From: Anthropogastromicrobium sp963652495
GTDB lineage: Bacteria; Bacillota; Clostridia; Lachnospirales; Lachnospiraceae
DNA: 64,000 bases
Direction of reading: 5' to 3'
NCBI GenBank assembly: GCA_963652495.1
Contig: CAVJTU010000002.1
Location: forward strand, 1 to 64,000
Shown piece by piece: positions 44,679-54,072 of this stretch. The number at the start of each line of letters is the position of its first letter. The stretch's first letter is position 1. The notes beneath the pieces were generated by a model, which saw nothing but the letters and a program-made list of their open reading frames with translations, was not told where the DNA came from and did not search any database. The position numbers were made by a program, and so were the translations under genes.

Positions 44679-44822
44679 CGAGGCGAGTTGCTTTTACGAG
44701 GCGGAACGTTGAAGCGAGCTGCTCAAAATAGAGTATTATAATAAAGAGTGTGGTGGGCATCGCTGAAAAGTGACGCCGACAAAACAATCGTCGAGTGGAC
44801 CTTTCGTGAAACTACCGGGTTG
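44679..44822. repeat. Inverted repeat of about 145 bp, right copy
   Basis: The reverse complement of 31886-32032 in block order: CGAGGCGAGTTGCTTTTACG, then CGCCGACAAAACAATCG, then CGTGAAACTACCGGGTTGC. Outer blocks are conserved and the middle has diverged. It is inside the inserted unit. Confidence 0.75.
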
Positions 44823-44882
44823 CACTGTGCCCATGCTCAATCCTAACATTTTATGGAACTATTAGGTTGCATTCACGTCCGA

Positions 44883-44910
44883 TTGACAAACACTTTCCGA
44901 GTGGTATAAT
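44883..44910 (+). promoter_or_regulatory. Near-consensus promoter reading into the helicase gene
   Basis: TTGACA (44883-44888), 16 bases, TATAAT (44905-44910): both hexamers are perfect. It lies within the inserted unit, about 120 bp before the helicase start, and would restore expression of the downstream genes. Confidence 0.8.
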
Positions 44911-45017
44911 AAAAATCAACTTTACGTTTGGTGAAAACAAGCGATAAAAAACAAGCGACAAAACCAGGGGGACAGATACAGTAACTGAATTATAGCTTTG
45001 CAAATAAAAAACAAAAG

Positions 45018-45078
45018 AGGAGGAACGCAGTATGCTACCATCCATACTTGCTAAACAATTACAGAAAGGCATTGGGGA
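45018..45078 (+). repeat. Duplicated start of the helicase gene, right (functional) copy
   Basis: This copy continues into the full helicase frame. See 42146-42206 for the partner. Confidence 0.9.
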
Positions 45079-48000
45079 TTATATTGAAACTACATTCCCA
45101 ATGACGAACGAACCGTTCAAAGGCTCGGTTCACAAAATGTTGGCAAATAAAGGCTCTATTTATCATGAGCCTTATGTTGCTGTGCGCCTTCCGTTTCGTG
45201 TAGCGGAAAAGATGCCGACTTGTTTTGAAGCAATTCATCCTGCGTATCTTCCTTATGTGCATCAGCAGAAAGCCTTTGAACGCTTGATCGGAGATGATGG
45301 AAGATCTACGCTAGTTGCAACAGGTACTGGTTCTGGTAAAACGGAATGTTTCCTCTACCCGATTTTGGAATACTGTTATCAGCATCGCGGTGAGAGGGGC
45401 ATAAAAGCCCTCATTATTTATCCAATGAATGCGCTGGCAACTGATCAGGCGAAACGTATTGCAGAACTGATCTATGAGAGTAATGAGTTGCGTGGAAATG
45501 TTACGGTTGGTATGTATGTTGGTGGGCAGGAGCATACACCAGCTCGTACAATGAGCGAGCATGGTGTTATTACGGATCATGAGACGATGTTGAATAATGC
45601 ACCGGATATTTTGATGACCAATTATAAAATGTTGGATTATCTGTTGGTACGACCAAAAGATGCTTCTTTGTGGCAGGATAATGACTCTGAGACGTTGAAA
45701 TATATCGCAGTCGATGAACTACATACCTTTGATGGAGCGCAAGGAACGGATTTGGCTTGTTTACTTCGCCGTTTGAAGCGCCGATTAGGAATTTATGATG
45801 GATATTTGTGTTGTATTGGCACATCGGCAACGATGGGCTCGAAGGAGAACAACAGTAATATTTTGAGTTATGCAGAGGAAATCTTTGGCGAGCCGTTTGA
45901 CAAAGATGCCATTATCATGGAAGATCGCCTGAGTGCAGGAGAGTTTTTTGATGGCGTTGAGGTGACGAAATTTGCGATGCCGACAGCAGAACAGGCTATA
46001 GAATTGGATAAGCTGTCGGCAGAGGATGATCCTTCGGCTTATTTGCAAAGTGCAGTAAAAGATTGGTTTCCGAGCTTTTCTTTGGATGTTCTGGAAGATG
46101 AAGGCAGAATTTTGCTTGGCTGTGAGTTGATGCATCATAGCTTCATGCAATCAGTTATCAATTTGACTGGCGGTACCTATTATCAAGCTTCTAAAATCGC
46201 AGAAGAGTTGACGGTACATTATCCAGAATTGAAAACATTATCCGATGCAACGACTGTTATCAATTCTCTTTTTGCTTTAATTTCTCATGCGAGAACGGGT
46301 AAGGTGGGAAAACTGCGTCCATTTTTAAATGTTCAGGTTCAGCTTTGGATGCGTGAACTTCGTCGTTTGGTTGCAAAAGTAGATCCGGAGGAGATTACAT
46401 ATGAGATTGCTCATGATTTGAATAAACAGCAGGCAAAGCAGTATCTTCCTGTTGTAAACTGTCGTGATTGTGGCATTACTGGTTGGGTATCCATACTTAA
46501 TGAGCGCAACAATGCAACCATGACGAATCTGGAATCGTTCTATAATCTGTATTTTCGCGCAGATGAAAAGATCGTGATGATGTTTCCACATGCTCATGAT
46601 GAGCGAGTCCCGGGAATGATTTTTGCAAAGATTTGTCCGGATTGTCTGCAAGTAAAACTTGGTGAGGAAAGTCCGGATGAGTGTGTTGATTGCGGTGTTC
46701 AGATGATTGACATTATGATTCCGAATCCGCTTCGAACTTCTGGTACGAAGAATCATAAGCAATATGATTGCCCTTGCTGTGGAAGTCGTCGAGGTCTTGC
46801 ACTGATGGGTCTTCGCAGTGCAACAGAGATTAGTGCAAGCATTTCTCAGATGTTTGCATCTAAGTTTAATGATGATAAAAAGACATTGGCATTTTCCGAT
46901 AATGTTCAAGATGCTGCACACAGAGCGGGCTTTTTTAATTCAAGAACCTGGCGCTTTGGTCTTAGAACGGCGATTCAAAAATATTGTACAGAGGTTGGCT
47001 CTGGACAAAATCTTGCCGAATTTCAGGAAGGCTTTTTAAATTATTGGCATGAGCACATGACGGATGAGCAATTTGTAAGCTTTTTTATTGCCCCTAATTT
47101 GACTTGGAAGCAAGCCTATGAAGACATGGTTGAGAAACGAAAGCTTGGGAAGGATAAACAGGCACAGATCCTGATGTATGAAATCGAACAACGAATGAAA
47201 TACGAAATCATGCTAGAGTTTGGTCTTGCTGGCAAGATTGGTCGAACACTTGAAAAGTCGAGTTGTTCGGTTATTTCGTTTGCAAATGAAGATGTGATTC
47301 GGATTGCGGATGCCGTACAGGAAAGAACCGTCAATGAGCTTGGTGTATTGACAAATGAAAGAATTGAGTCGTTTCAGCGTATGGTAATCGGATATTTGAA
47401 TTTGATGCGTATGAATGGCGCGTTTGAAGATAAGGTATTCGATGAATATACAGTGAATGATGGAAATAGTTATATGCTGTCAAATGACAGAAAACGTTGG
47501 CTTCCGGGTCGGCAAGTAGGTCGAAATACGCCGCGCTTTCTTGCAGAACATGTTGGCAATGGTCGTTCTTCTTTGGAATTTGATTCGCCTGCTGCAAATA
47601 AGTACGTGGATTGGATTGCATCTTGCTGTAATGCAGTGATGATTGAGGAAAGCAATTTTCGGGCAATCAGCAAATTTATTTTAGAAGAAGCTGTAAGGCG
47701 AAAGGTAGTATCTTTCGTTCCTTCTTCCGTTAATTATAAGATTTACGGATTAAATAAAGAACGTGTCTTTCTCACAGATAACGTGAAGCAGATGCGTTGT
47801 GAAAAATGTGGCTCTGTATATGCTGTTTCAGCAGAAAATGAAGCGTTTTGGATTGGTGCGCCTTGCCAGAGGACAAGTTGTGGCGGTTTCCTCGAAGAGT
47901 ATGAGACCGGAGAAATTAACTATTATGGTCGTCTTTATAGTGCTGGCGACTTGGTTCGTATTAACGCAAAGGAACACACTGGTTTGCTGGAGCGTCCAGA

Positions 48001-51000
48001 TAGAGAACAGCTTGAAATTGATTTTAAGCGAGGAAAAGATACGCAGCAAATTTGGGATCCCAATGTGCTGTCGTGTACGCCAACACTGGAGATGGGTATT
48101 GACATTGGTGATTTGTCCACTGTTATTTTGTGCAGCATGCCGCCTGCTCAAAGTCAGTTTTTGCAGCGAGCTGGTCGTGCAGGTCGTAAAGATGGGAATG
48201 CACTGACGTTGGCAATTGCGAATTCAAGACCTCATGATTTATATTTCTATGCGGACCCGCTGGAAATGATTGCTGGTAATGTAACGCCACCTAAGATTTT
48301 CCTTAGGGCATCGGCTGTTCTGGAAAGACAGTTTGTGGCATTTTGCATGGATTCTTGGGTTAAGAAGGGAATTCCAGATGGTGCAATTCCGGATAAAGTT
48401 GGCATTATTCTGAAAAGATTGGATGACCGTCCAGCTGATCTGTTTCCGTTCAACTTTTTGAATTATGTGCAAAGTACATTGTCTCGTCAGTTGAATTCTT
48501 TTATGCAAATGTTTGCTGCATATCTTGATGATCGTGCAAGAGAGGAATTGCAAACATTTGCCAGGGGTAACGGTACGAACGATAGTCCTATGTATATTAA
48601 AATTCTGGATGCATTTGAGGAGTTGAAAAAACAGCAGGATGCATTGAGAGTGAGCATTGATGCACTGAAAGCAATGATTCGGGAATTGGAGGAGAAACCG
48701 AAAGACAGTTCCTATGATGAAGAAATTAAAGAACTAAAGAGTGAAGAAGCAGCACTTCTTACTGTTCTTCAGGAAATTAACAAGAAGAATATCTTTAATT
48801 TTTTGTCTGATGAGGGCTTGCTTCCAAATTATGCTTTTCCAGAAGCTGGTATTATTCTGCGAGCAGTTCTTTATCGTAAAGAGGATCAAGAAACATCGGC
48901 TCAGAAGAAAAAATATGAGAAGATGGTCTATGAATATAGCCGCAGTGCATCCTCTGCCATTAGTGAGTTTGCACCGAATAACAGCTTTTATGTGGACGGC
49001 CGCAAGTTGACAATTGATCAGGTTGACTTAACTACGGCCCAAACTGCAAAGTGGAGACTTTGCCCGAATTGTTCTCATGCTCAGATTGAAGAAGCAGGTA
49101 GGAATACATCTGCCTGCCCTCAGTGTGGCAGTCCGGCATGGGCGGATGCAGGTCAAGTCAGAACAATGCTGAAAGTTCAAATGGTTTACTCCAATATGGA
49201 CTATACAAAGAGCTTGATTAACGATGAGAGCGATGATCGAAATAATGTCTTTTATTGCAAACAACTTTTGGTTGATGTAGATGAAGACCGTGATATTTCT
49301 AGCGCATATCGTATGGACAACGAAGATTTTCCATTTGGATATGAGTTTGTTCACAAGGCAACTCTGCGTGAAATCAATTTTGGCGAGAGTGATGTGACTG
49401 GTGAAAAACTGTCTGTTTCTGGTGTTGAGGAAGTGCGCAAGGGCTTTAAAATTTGCAAATATTGCGGAAAAATTCAATCTGGAAATGGAAAGGCAAATCA
49501 TAGCTTTGCATGCAAAACAAGGAAAATGCCAATGTTGGTGCAGGCGGATTCTTATGAGGAATGCTTATTTTTGTATCGTGAATTTAGTACAGAGATTCTA
49601 CGATTACTTGTTCCGGCAACGACAATGGATTCTTCTTCTGTGAAGATGGAGTCATTTGTGGCGGCATTTATGTTGGGCATGAAGGAATATTTCGGTAATG
49701 TGGATCATTTAAGGGCGACTGTTAGCGAGGTGCCTGTTCCAGAGGCAGATTATCGAAAACAATATCTGGTTATTTATGATTCTGTTCCAGGCGGTACTGG
49801 TTATCTGAAACAGTTAATGCATGAGAAGAATGCTTTAATTGAAATCTTTGAAAAAGCGCTTCATGTGATGGAGAATTGTTCCTGTAAGGATGACCCACAG
49901 AAAGACGGATGTTATCATTGCTTGTATGCGTATCGTCAGAGCCAGCAGATTGGCAATATTTCAAGGACGGTAGCTATTCGACTTTTGAAGTCGATTCTTT
50001 CTGGTAAGGAGAATGTTCAGAAGATTGATAAGATCAATAGTATTCCTGTGAATCCATTATTTGATAGTGAATTGGAGCAGCATTTTATGGAAGCAATCCG
50101 TGTCAAAATCGGAGCTGCTAACGTGAGCGACACAATCCGTAATGGAAAGCACGGTTACTACGTGAAACTGGAAAATTTTGCTTGGGAAATTGAGCCACAA
50201 GTTCTTCTGGATGCGAGTACAGGTGTTTCGGTAGCTTGCAAGCCGGACTTTGTATTCTGGCCAATTTCTGCACCAGATCACAAGCCTGTAGCGGTATTTA
50301 CGGATGGTTTTTTGTACCATAAAGACATTGTTACCGATGATACAATCAAACGGGAAGCGATTCGTAGAAGTGGAAATTTCCGTGTATGGTCATTGAGTTT
50401 CAAGGATGTTCAGAGCGTATTTGCACCTCAGGGGGATTTTTATACAGAAACGCTGGAAGCAGAAAAAATGTCGTCTGGTAAGTTAATGTACCAGAATATG
50501 ATCAAAAAGCAGAAAGTGGATGTCATTGAACCAGCAAAGCTGTCTTCTTTTGATTTGTTACTGGAATATCTGAAATTGCCTGATGCAGAAAAGGTCTTTA
50601 AGGGACAGGTATATGCATATTCACTTTCTTTGTTGCAGCCTGCCTTGATGCAGAAGAATCTTGCTTTTTATAATTGGAAAGCGATTGTAAAAGCTGTCAA
50701 TGAGCAGACACATTTTACAACTGTTGACTTTGCATTTTCTGGAATTGTATTTGGCAGTTGGATTCCTAGAAGCTCGAATGCACATCTGTCAATTTATGCT
50801 GCGATTCCGGCAGCTGAATTGAAATCGGAAGGTACTGTTGCAGTTTGTGCTGTTCTTAATGATGAAAAAGATCATAGAACAGATAAATATGAACAGGAGT
50901 GGAATGGATTTTGGAGATTTTGTAATTTAATGCAATTCTCAAATGAATTTATGGCAGTATCGTCTGTAGGGATAAGCCGTATGGATTATCTTGCATTGCC

Positions 51001-51355
51001 GGTTAGTGTCAACGCAGTAGCTGATCTGGCGGCATCAGAAGTCACAGTTGATGATGCGTGGGATGCAATTAAGGAACTTTTGTTTGACGATGATGCAAAG
51101 ACATTTGTAAAATTCGCAAAAGATGCCGGTGTACCGGTTCCGGATGAGGATCATATTGGATATGAGGTTGAAGGCGATGGCGGAGAAGTGGTTGCTACTG
51201 TAGAAATTGCATGGCCCGATAGATGTGTTGGCTTTATGACGGTTGAACAGATTGAAGATAAAGAAAAACTTGAAAAATTAGGATGGAAAATCTTAAGCTT
51301 ACTTGATGCTACGGATCTTGGTACCGCAGACTATTTTGGAGGTGATAAGTACTAA
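45032..51355 (+). CDS. DExH helicase with DUF1998 and probable C-terminal nuclease domain
   Basis: The product is 2107 residues. Helicase lobe 1 has VATGTGSGKTECFLYPIL near residue 95 and VDELHTFDGAQGTD near 227; lobe 2 has TPTLEMGIDIGD near 1020 and FLQRAGRAGRKDGN. Several CxxC pairs suggest zinc ribbons, and DUF1998 is marked by SVPGGTGYL near 1585 and CSC...CYHC near 1620. The last part resembles a PD-(D/E)XK nuclease (SELEQHFMEAI, CKPDFVFWP, VAVFTDGFLYHKD). In DISARM the helicase DrmA and DUF1998 protein DrmB are separate; single-chain versions occur in DruE of Druantia and DpdJ. AGGAGG precedes the ATG, and the stop overlaps the next start. Confidence 0.83.
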   Translation: MLPSILAKQLQKGIGDYIETTFPMTNEPFKGSVHKMLANKGSIYHEPYVAVRLPFRVAEKMPTCFEAIHPAYLPYVHQQKAFERLIGDDGRSTLVATGTGSGKTECFLYPILEYCYQHRGERGIKALIIYPMNALATDQAKRIAELIYESNELRGNVTVGMYVGGQEHTPARTMSEHGVITDHETMLNNAPDILMTNYKMLDYLLVRPKDASLWQDNDSETLKYIAVDELHTFDGAQGTDLACLLRRLKRRLGIYDGYLCCIGTSATMGSKENNSNILSYAEEIFGEPFDKDAIIMEDRLSAGEFFDGVEVTKFAMPTAEQAIELDKLSAEDDPSAYLQSAVKDWFPSFSLDVLEDEGRILLGCELMHHSFMQSVINLTGGTYYQASKIAEELTVHYPELKTLSDATTVINSLFALISHARTGKVGKLRPFLNVQVQLWMRELRRLVAKVDPEEITYEIAHDLNKQQAKQYLPVVNCRDCGITGWVSILNERNNATMTNLESFYNLYFRADEKIVMMFPHAHDERVPGMIFAKICPDCLQVKLGEESPDECVDCGVQMIDIMIPNPLRTSGTKNHKQYDCPCCGSRRGLALMGLRSATEISASISQMFASKFNDDKKTLAFSDNVQDAAHRAGFFNSRTWRFGLRTAIQKYCTEVGSGQNLAEFQEGFLNYWHEHMTDEQFVSFFIAPNLTWKQAYEDMVEKRKLGKDKQAQILMYEIEQRMKYEIMLEFGLAGKIGRTLEKSSCSVISFANEDVIRIADAVQERTVNELGVLTNERIESFQRMVIGYLNLMRMNGAFEDKVFDEYTVNDGNSYMLSNDRKRWLPGRQVGRNTPRFLAEHVGNGRSSLEFDSPAANKYVDWIASCCNAVMIEESNFRAISKFILEEAVRRKVVSFVPSSVNYKIYGLNKERVFLTDNVKQMRCEKCGSVYAVSAENEAFWIGAPCQRTSCGGFLEEYETGEINYYGRLYSAGDLVRINAKEHTGLLERPDREQLEIDFKRGKDTQQIWDPNVLSCTPTLEMGIDIGDLSTVILCSMPPAQSQFLQRAGRAGRKDGNALTLAIANSRPHDLYFYADPLEMIAGNVTPPKIFLRASAVLERQFVAFCMDSWVKKGIPDGAIPDKVGIILKRLDDRPADLFPFNFLNYVQSTLSRQLNSFMQMFAAYLDDRAREELQTFARGNGTNDSPMYIKILDAFEELKKQQDALRVSIDALKAMIRELEEKPKDSSYDEEIKELKSEEAALLTVLQEINKKNIFNFLSDEGLLPNYAFPEAGIILRAVLYRKEDQETSAQKKKYEKMVYEYSRSASSAISEFAPNNSFYVDGRKLTIDQVDLTTAQTAKWRLCPNCSHAQIEEAGRNTSACPQCGSPAWADAGQVRTMLKVQMVYSNMDYTKSLINDESDDRNNVFYCKQLLVDVDEDRDISSAYRMDNEDFPFGYEFVHKATLREINFGESDVTGEKLSVSGVEEVRKGFKICKYCGKIQSGNGKANHSFACKTRKMPMLVQADSYEECLFLYREFSTEILRLLVPATTMDSSSVKMESFVAAFMLGMKEYFGNVDHLRATVSEVPVPEADYRKQYLVIYDSVPGGTGYLKQLMHEKNALIEIFEKALHVMENCSCKDDPQKDGCYHCLYAYRQSQQIGNISRTVAIRLLKSILSGKENVQKIDKINSIPVNPLFDSELEQHFMEAIRVKIGAANVSDTIRNGKHGYYVKLENFAWEIEPQVLLDASTGVSVACKPDFVFWPISAPDHKPVAVFTDGFLYHKDIVTDDTIKREAIRRSGNFRVWSLSFKDVQSVFAPQGDFYTETLEAEKMSSGKLMYQNMIKKQKVDVIEPAKLSSFDLLLEYLKLPDAEKVFKGQVYAYSLSLLQPALMQKNLAFYNWKAIVKAVNEQTHFTTVDFAFSGIVFGSWIPRSSNAHLSIYAAIPAAELKSEGTVAVCAVLNDEKDHRTDKYEQEWNGFWRFCNLMQFSNEFMAVSSVGISRMDYLALPVSVNAVADLAASEVTVDDAWDAIKELLFDDDAKTFVKFAKDAGVPVPDEDHIGYEVEGDGGEVVATVEIAWPDRCVGFMTVEQIEDKEKLEKLGWKILSLLDATDLGTADYFGGDKY

Positions 51356-53457
51356 TGGTGGATTCGGTTAAAGTTGCAATATCATCGGATTTTTTGACAG
51401 CGTTTGCCAGGCTTCCGAGACAGATTCAGGGCAAAGTAACGGAGTTCGTAAATAAATTCCGAAATAATCCAATGTCTCCAGGCATAAACTATGAGAAACT
51501 GAATTCAGGAATGGATAAAAAGATATTTTCGGTGCGCATTGATGATGCGTACCGTGGAATTGTTGTGCGTCAGCAAGAAGTCGGAGTGTACTTACTTTTG
51601 TGGGTAGATCATCATGATGAAGCGTATCAGTGGGCCGCTCATAAACGATGTGAAGTGAACCCAGAAACAGGCGCGATTCAGGTGTTTGATGTTCAGACGG
51701 TAGAAGAAAGGGTATCTATGCCTGAAAAAACTGCTTTGTTTGCGGCTGCAAAGGATGATGAATTGCTTAAACTTGGTGTACCAGAGGTTCAGCTGGATTT
51801 TGTTAGAAGTTTTGTTTGCAAAGAGGATTTTTATAAAGCAGAATCCTCTTTGCCACATGACGCGTATGAGCATCTTTCTTGGTTAGCAGAGGGATTTCCG
51901 ATAGAAGAAGTTTTGGAACTTGTTTCAGAAGATCAGAATACGGTAACTTCTAGCGAGAGCTTGGCAGTTGCATTAGATGTTCCTGCGACGCTGAAATCGT
52001 TTGTTGTGGTCGAAGGAGAAGATGAACTACGGCGAATTATGGCAGAACCATTGGAAAAATGGCGAGTATTTCTTCACCCGACACAGAGAAAACTCGTCCA
52101 GAAAGAGTATTCAGGTTCTGCAAAAGTCCTTGGCGGTGCTGGTACCGGAAAAACGGTAGTTGCGATGCATAGAGCAAAATATTTGGCTTCTAAGTGCGAA
52201 GGTGAGCAGAGAATTTTGATGACTACATTTACTGCGAACCTTGCAGCTGATATCCGAGAAAATTTGCGCAAAATTTGCACGTTGGAAGAATTGCGAAGGA
52301 TAGAAGTGATTCATCTGGATGCTTGGATTAACCAGTTCCTTCGGGAGTCTGGTTTCTCTGCTCAGATTGGTTATGATGAGGTAATGGATCCACTTTGGGA
52401 GCGTGCGGTTTTGTTGGCAAATATTGATTTGCCATTTGAGACTTCGTTCTACAAAGAAGAGTGGAATCGAATCGTGATTGCTCAGGAAGCCCTTACACTT
52501 GAAAAGTATGTGAAAGCAACCCGAAATGGTCGAGGAACCAGACTTGACCGCAAGAAAAGAATACAGGTTTGGAAAGTTTTTGAAAATTATCAAAATCTGA
52601 TGAAAGAGAATCAAATACGTGATATAAATACTGCTATGTATGAAAGTACGAAACTGTTGCAATCTATGGGTGGAAGGCCGAGATATGCAAGCATCATTAT
52701 TGATGAGGGACAGGATTTCAGTGATAATGCCTATCGACTGATTCGAGCATTGGTGGGAGAAGAGCATCCAAATGATATTTTCATAGTTGGTGACTCACAT
52801 CAGCGAATCTATCGAAATTATCCTACGCTTTCTAAGTGTGGCATAAATGTTCGTGGTCGTAGTAGTATTTTAAAGATCAACTATCGCACAACAGAGGAAA
52901 TCCGAAAATATGCGTTTGCGTTACTAAATGGTATTTCTTTTGATGATTTGGATGAGGATTTTGATCTTGGAGATAAGTGTCAGTCTCTTACACATGGAGA
53001 AAAGCCGACAGTAGAGAATTTCGGCAGTGCCAATGAAGAATTTGATTTTCTTCTCAGTGAAATTAAGAAACTTAAGGAAAATGGTGTTGCGCTTGCTGAT
53101 ATATGTGTTGTAGCACGCACGAAGAAGTTGGTTGACGATTATATTGCACTCTTTACAAAAGCTGGAATTCGTTCATATGCAATTAAGCGAAATAAAGTGG
53201 ATGACCGCAGCTTTGATGGACTGCGAATTGCCACTATGCACCGAGTCAAGGGATTGGAATTTAAATATGTATTTATTGCGGCTGCAAATACTAGAATTCT
53301 TCCATTGATATCTGCAATTAACAAGACAGATGCTGTTTCGGAAGCAGAATCGATTACTTCGGAAAAGTGCCTGTTGTATGTGGCAATGACGAGAGCACAA
53401 AAGGGTGTTTACATTACCCGTTATGGTTATAATGTACCCATAACAGTGGACACGTGA
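51355..53457 (+). CDS. UvrD-type helicase with N-terminal RelE-like domain
   Basis: The product is 700 residues. Residues 1-110 read as a RelE/ParE-fold domain (FLTAFARLPRQIQGKVTEFV, SVRIDDAYRGIVVR, LLWVDHHDEAYQWA). A superfamily 1 helicase follows: Walker A GGAGTGKTVVAMHRAKYL near 258, DEGQD near 450, VGDSHQRIYRNYP, NYRTTEEIRKYA, TMHRVKGLEFKYVFI and LYVAMTRAQKGVYIT. No exonuclease domain is seen. It overlaps the previous stop by one base (TAATG), so it belongs to the same system. Whether the RelE-like part cleaves RNA or serves as a binding module cannot be told from sequence. Confidence 0.83.
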   Translation: MVDSVKVAISSDFLTAFARLPRQIQGKVTEFVNKFRNNPMSPGINYEKLNSGMDKKIFSVRIDDAYRGIVVRQQEVGVYLLLWVDHHDEAYQWAAHKRCEVNPETGAIQVFDVQTVEERVSMPEKTALFAAAKDDELLKLGVPEVQLDFVRSFVCKEDFYKAESSLPHDAYEHLSWLAEGFPIEEVLELVSEDQNTVTSSESLAVALDVPATLKSFVVVEGEDELRRIMAEPLEKWRVFLHPTQRKLVQKEYSGSAKVLGGAGTGKTVVAMHRAKYLASKCEGEQRILMTTFTANLAADIRENLRKICTLEELRRIEVIHLDAWINQFLRESGFSAQIGYDEVMDPLWERAVLLANIDLPFETSFYKEEWNRIVIAQEALTLEKYVKATRNGRGTRLDRKKRIQVWKVFENYQNLMKENQIRDINTAMYESTKLLQSMGGRPRYASIIIDEGQDFSDNAYRLIRALVGEEHPNDIFIVGDSHQRIYRNYPTLSKCGINVRGRSSILKINYRTTEEIRKYAFALLNGISFDDLDEDFDLGDKCQSLTHGEKPTVENFGSANEEFDFLLSEIKKLKENGVALADICVVARTKKLVDDYIALFTKAGIRSYAIKRNKVDDRSFDGLRIATMHRVKGLEFKYVFIAAANTRILPLISAINKTDAVSEAESITSEKCLLYVAMTRAQKGVYITRYGYNVPITVDT

Positions 53458-53544
53458 ATTAGCGTAGTGTACTGGGCTGAAGATTCCGAGAGATTATAAG
53501 ATGAGGAAAGGAGAGCCTGCTCAAATATGAGTGTATTTATACAT

Positions 53545-53585
53545 ATGATGTTGTGGTCAAAAGGCATTTTTGACCCTGGTATCAT
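53545..53585. repeat. Dispersed palindromic repeat (copy 5)
   Basis: ATGATGTTGTGGTCAAAAGG, CATTTTTGACC and CTGGTATCAT: one AACATCAT-type end and one TGATACCAG-type end, in the gap after the defence operon. No classical terminator is seen there. Confidence 0.75.
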
Positions 53586-53612
53586 ACATATTTTGAGTAG
53601 CGTATTAGGAAC

Positions 53613-53948
53613 ATGATTGAATCAAAGATTTATATAGGACTGAATGATTTAACTACGAACACACAGCTTTTTGAAAATGAAAAATATATCAGGGTACTTC
53701 GCAATGTGTGTTATTCATATAAAGTACCTTTTTCTTTTGGTGTGCAGGAAGGTGGATATATTTACGAGAATGGAGAGTATGCATTGGAAACAAGTCTGGT
53801 GCTGACCCTTATTGATGTCAAAAAAGATGTTGTAAATGATATAGCAAAAGATTTGTGCGCGTTCTTCCATCAGGAGTCGGTCATGGTCACTGAAAATGAG
53901 ATTCAGGTACATTTTGTCAGCGAAACATTGGAATATGATGGAAAATAA
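53613..53948 (+). CDS. DUF3574-like small protein
   Basis: The 111-residue product opens with ESKIYIGLNDLTTNTQLFEN and has the GGYIYENGEYALETSLVLTL segment and a C-terminal HQESVMVTEN motif, a pattern I associate with DUF3574-type proteins; the function is unknown. It is probably cytoplasmic. TTAGGA lies before the ATG. It stands apart from the defence operon and is followed by a bidirectional terminator. Confidence 0.65.
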   Translation: MIESKIYIGLNDLTTNTQLFENEKYIRVLRNVCYSYKVPFSFGVQEGGYIYENGEYALETSLVLTLIDVKKDVVNDIAKDLCAFFHQESVMVTENEIQVHFVSETLEYDGK

Positions 53949-54010
53949 AAAATGCCGATTGAAAGAAAAAGTTGAAAACTTGCTGAATGAAAAAACATGC
54001 AGCTTTAACT

Positions 54011-54070
54011 AAATCAAGTAAGTTCCCAGCCGCAATTGTGAAAAGCAATAAGCCGGGAACTTATTTGATT
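54011..54070. terminator. Bidirectional terminator between the DUF3574-like gene and tyrA
   Basis: AAATCAAGTAAGTTCCC on the left and GGGAACTTATTTGATT on the right form a long stem with A- and T-rich flanks between convergent genes. Confidence 0.8.
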
Positions 54071-54072
54071 AT

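Larger units (their letters stand above)
42207..45017. mobile_element. Inserted unit carrying a DUF1703-type gene
   Basis: About 2.8 kb separates the two copies of the helicase start. It holds a 323-bp tandem duplication, one gene (AAA-ATPase/PD-(D/E)XK), the right 145-bp inverted repeat and an outward sigma-A promoter. ACCAGRGGGACAG-type motifs followed by GGCTGAATTA or AACTGAATTA occur near 42560 and near the right end (44965). No transposase is present. The duplicated 61 bp resemble an unusually long target duplication, or a repair-mediated insertion. Confidence 0.7.

Noticed and set aside
44577..45017. A gene between the DUF1703 gene and the helicase
   Set aside because: Only short frames without binding sites; the stretch holds the right inverted repeat and a promoter.
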